Positions 5,933 to 5,938 of a DNA stretch of 5,938 nt are shown here, piece by piece. Within the stretch, counting starts at the first letter, position 1. The number at the start of each line of letters is the position of its first letter. Both the position numbers and the translations under genes were made by a program. The notes beneath the pieces are model-generated. The model was given only the letters and a program-made list of their open reading frames with translations, was not told the origin of the DNA and ran no database searches. The DNA is from Actinomycetes bacterium. GTDB lineage: Bacteria > Actinomycetota > Acidimicrobiia > Acidimicrobiales > RAAP-2. The stretch is taken from positions 1-5,938 of the forward strand of contig JAKBCI010000115.1 of assembly GCA_021807965.1 (NCBI GenBank). The letters run 5' to 3'.

Positions 5933-5938
5933 ATTTGG

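Noticed and set aside
4471..5938. Toxin-antitoxin, phage or mobile-element origin for the small genes at the right end
   Set aside because: Both small genes are full Wbl proteins with all four cysteines and the G-V/I-WGG motif. No integrase, transposase, att site or composition shift accompanies them.

Overview
The window looks like a piece of chromosome from a high-GC actinobacterium. The clearest evidence is two WhiB-family (Wbl) iron-sulfur regulators, a family confined to Actinomycetota and their phages. Other support is strong C/G third-position bias, frequent GTG starts, and an ATPase/VWA gene pair resembling Mycobacterium tuberculosis Rv0958/Rv0959. The short formiminotransferase and the style of the second WhiB suggest the Acidimicrobiia, but that placement is a guess. 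Nothing looks mobile or recently acquired, and no tRNA, rRNA, CRISPR array or insertion sequence was seen.

Layout, left to right. (1) Positions 2-1039, + strand: the 3' part of hutI (imidazolonepropionase, histidine degradation), cut by the window edge. (2) Positions 1055-2479, + strand: a BchI/MoxR-like AAA+ ATPase. It has no visible Shine-Dalgarno sequence, but a TANNNT -10 element lies exactly 6 nt before its ATG, the arrangement of a leaderless actinobacterial promoter. (3) Positions 2479-4470, + strand: its VWA/MIDAS partner, joined by a one-base TAGTG stop/start overlap. (4) Positions 4471-4576: a short AT-rich regulatory region with two GACAC boxes (the WhiA recognition core) and a 22-bp near-perfect dyad. 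(5) Positions 4577-4852, + strand: a WhiB2/WhmD/WhiB-type regulator. (6) Positions 4849-5673, - strand: a stand-alone glutamate formimidoyltransferase, convergent with whiB2 and sharing the palindromic CTAG in which both stop codons lie. (7) Positions 5678-5920, - strand: a second WhiB-family gene, 4 nt upstream of the formimidoyltransferase and probably in one transcript with it. Coding density is very high; the only gap above 100 bases is the control region before whiB2.

How the genes relate. HutI makes N-formimino-L-glutamate and the formimidoyltransferase consumes it, passing the formimino group to tetrahydrofolate. Two steps of one histidine-to-folate route therefore flank the window on opposite strands. 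The ATPase and VWA protein probably form a remodelling complex of unknown substrate; with no large chelatase subunit visible, there is no reason to call it a magnesium chelatase. The most interesting part is the whiB2 control region, because GACAC boxes ahead of a WhiB orthologue suggest the WhiA/WhiB cell-division circuit known from Streptomyces, possibly with feedback. I do not see a clearly new biological system; the novelty is regulatory and in gene arrangement.
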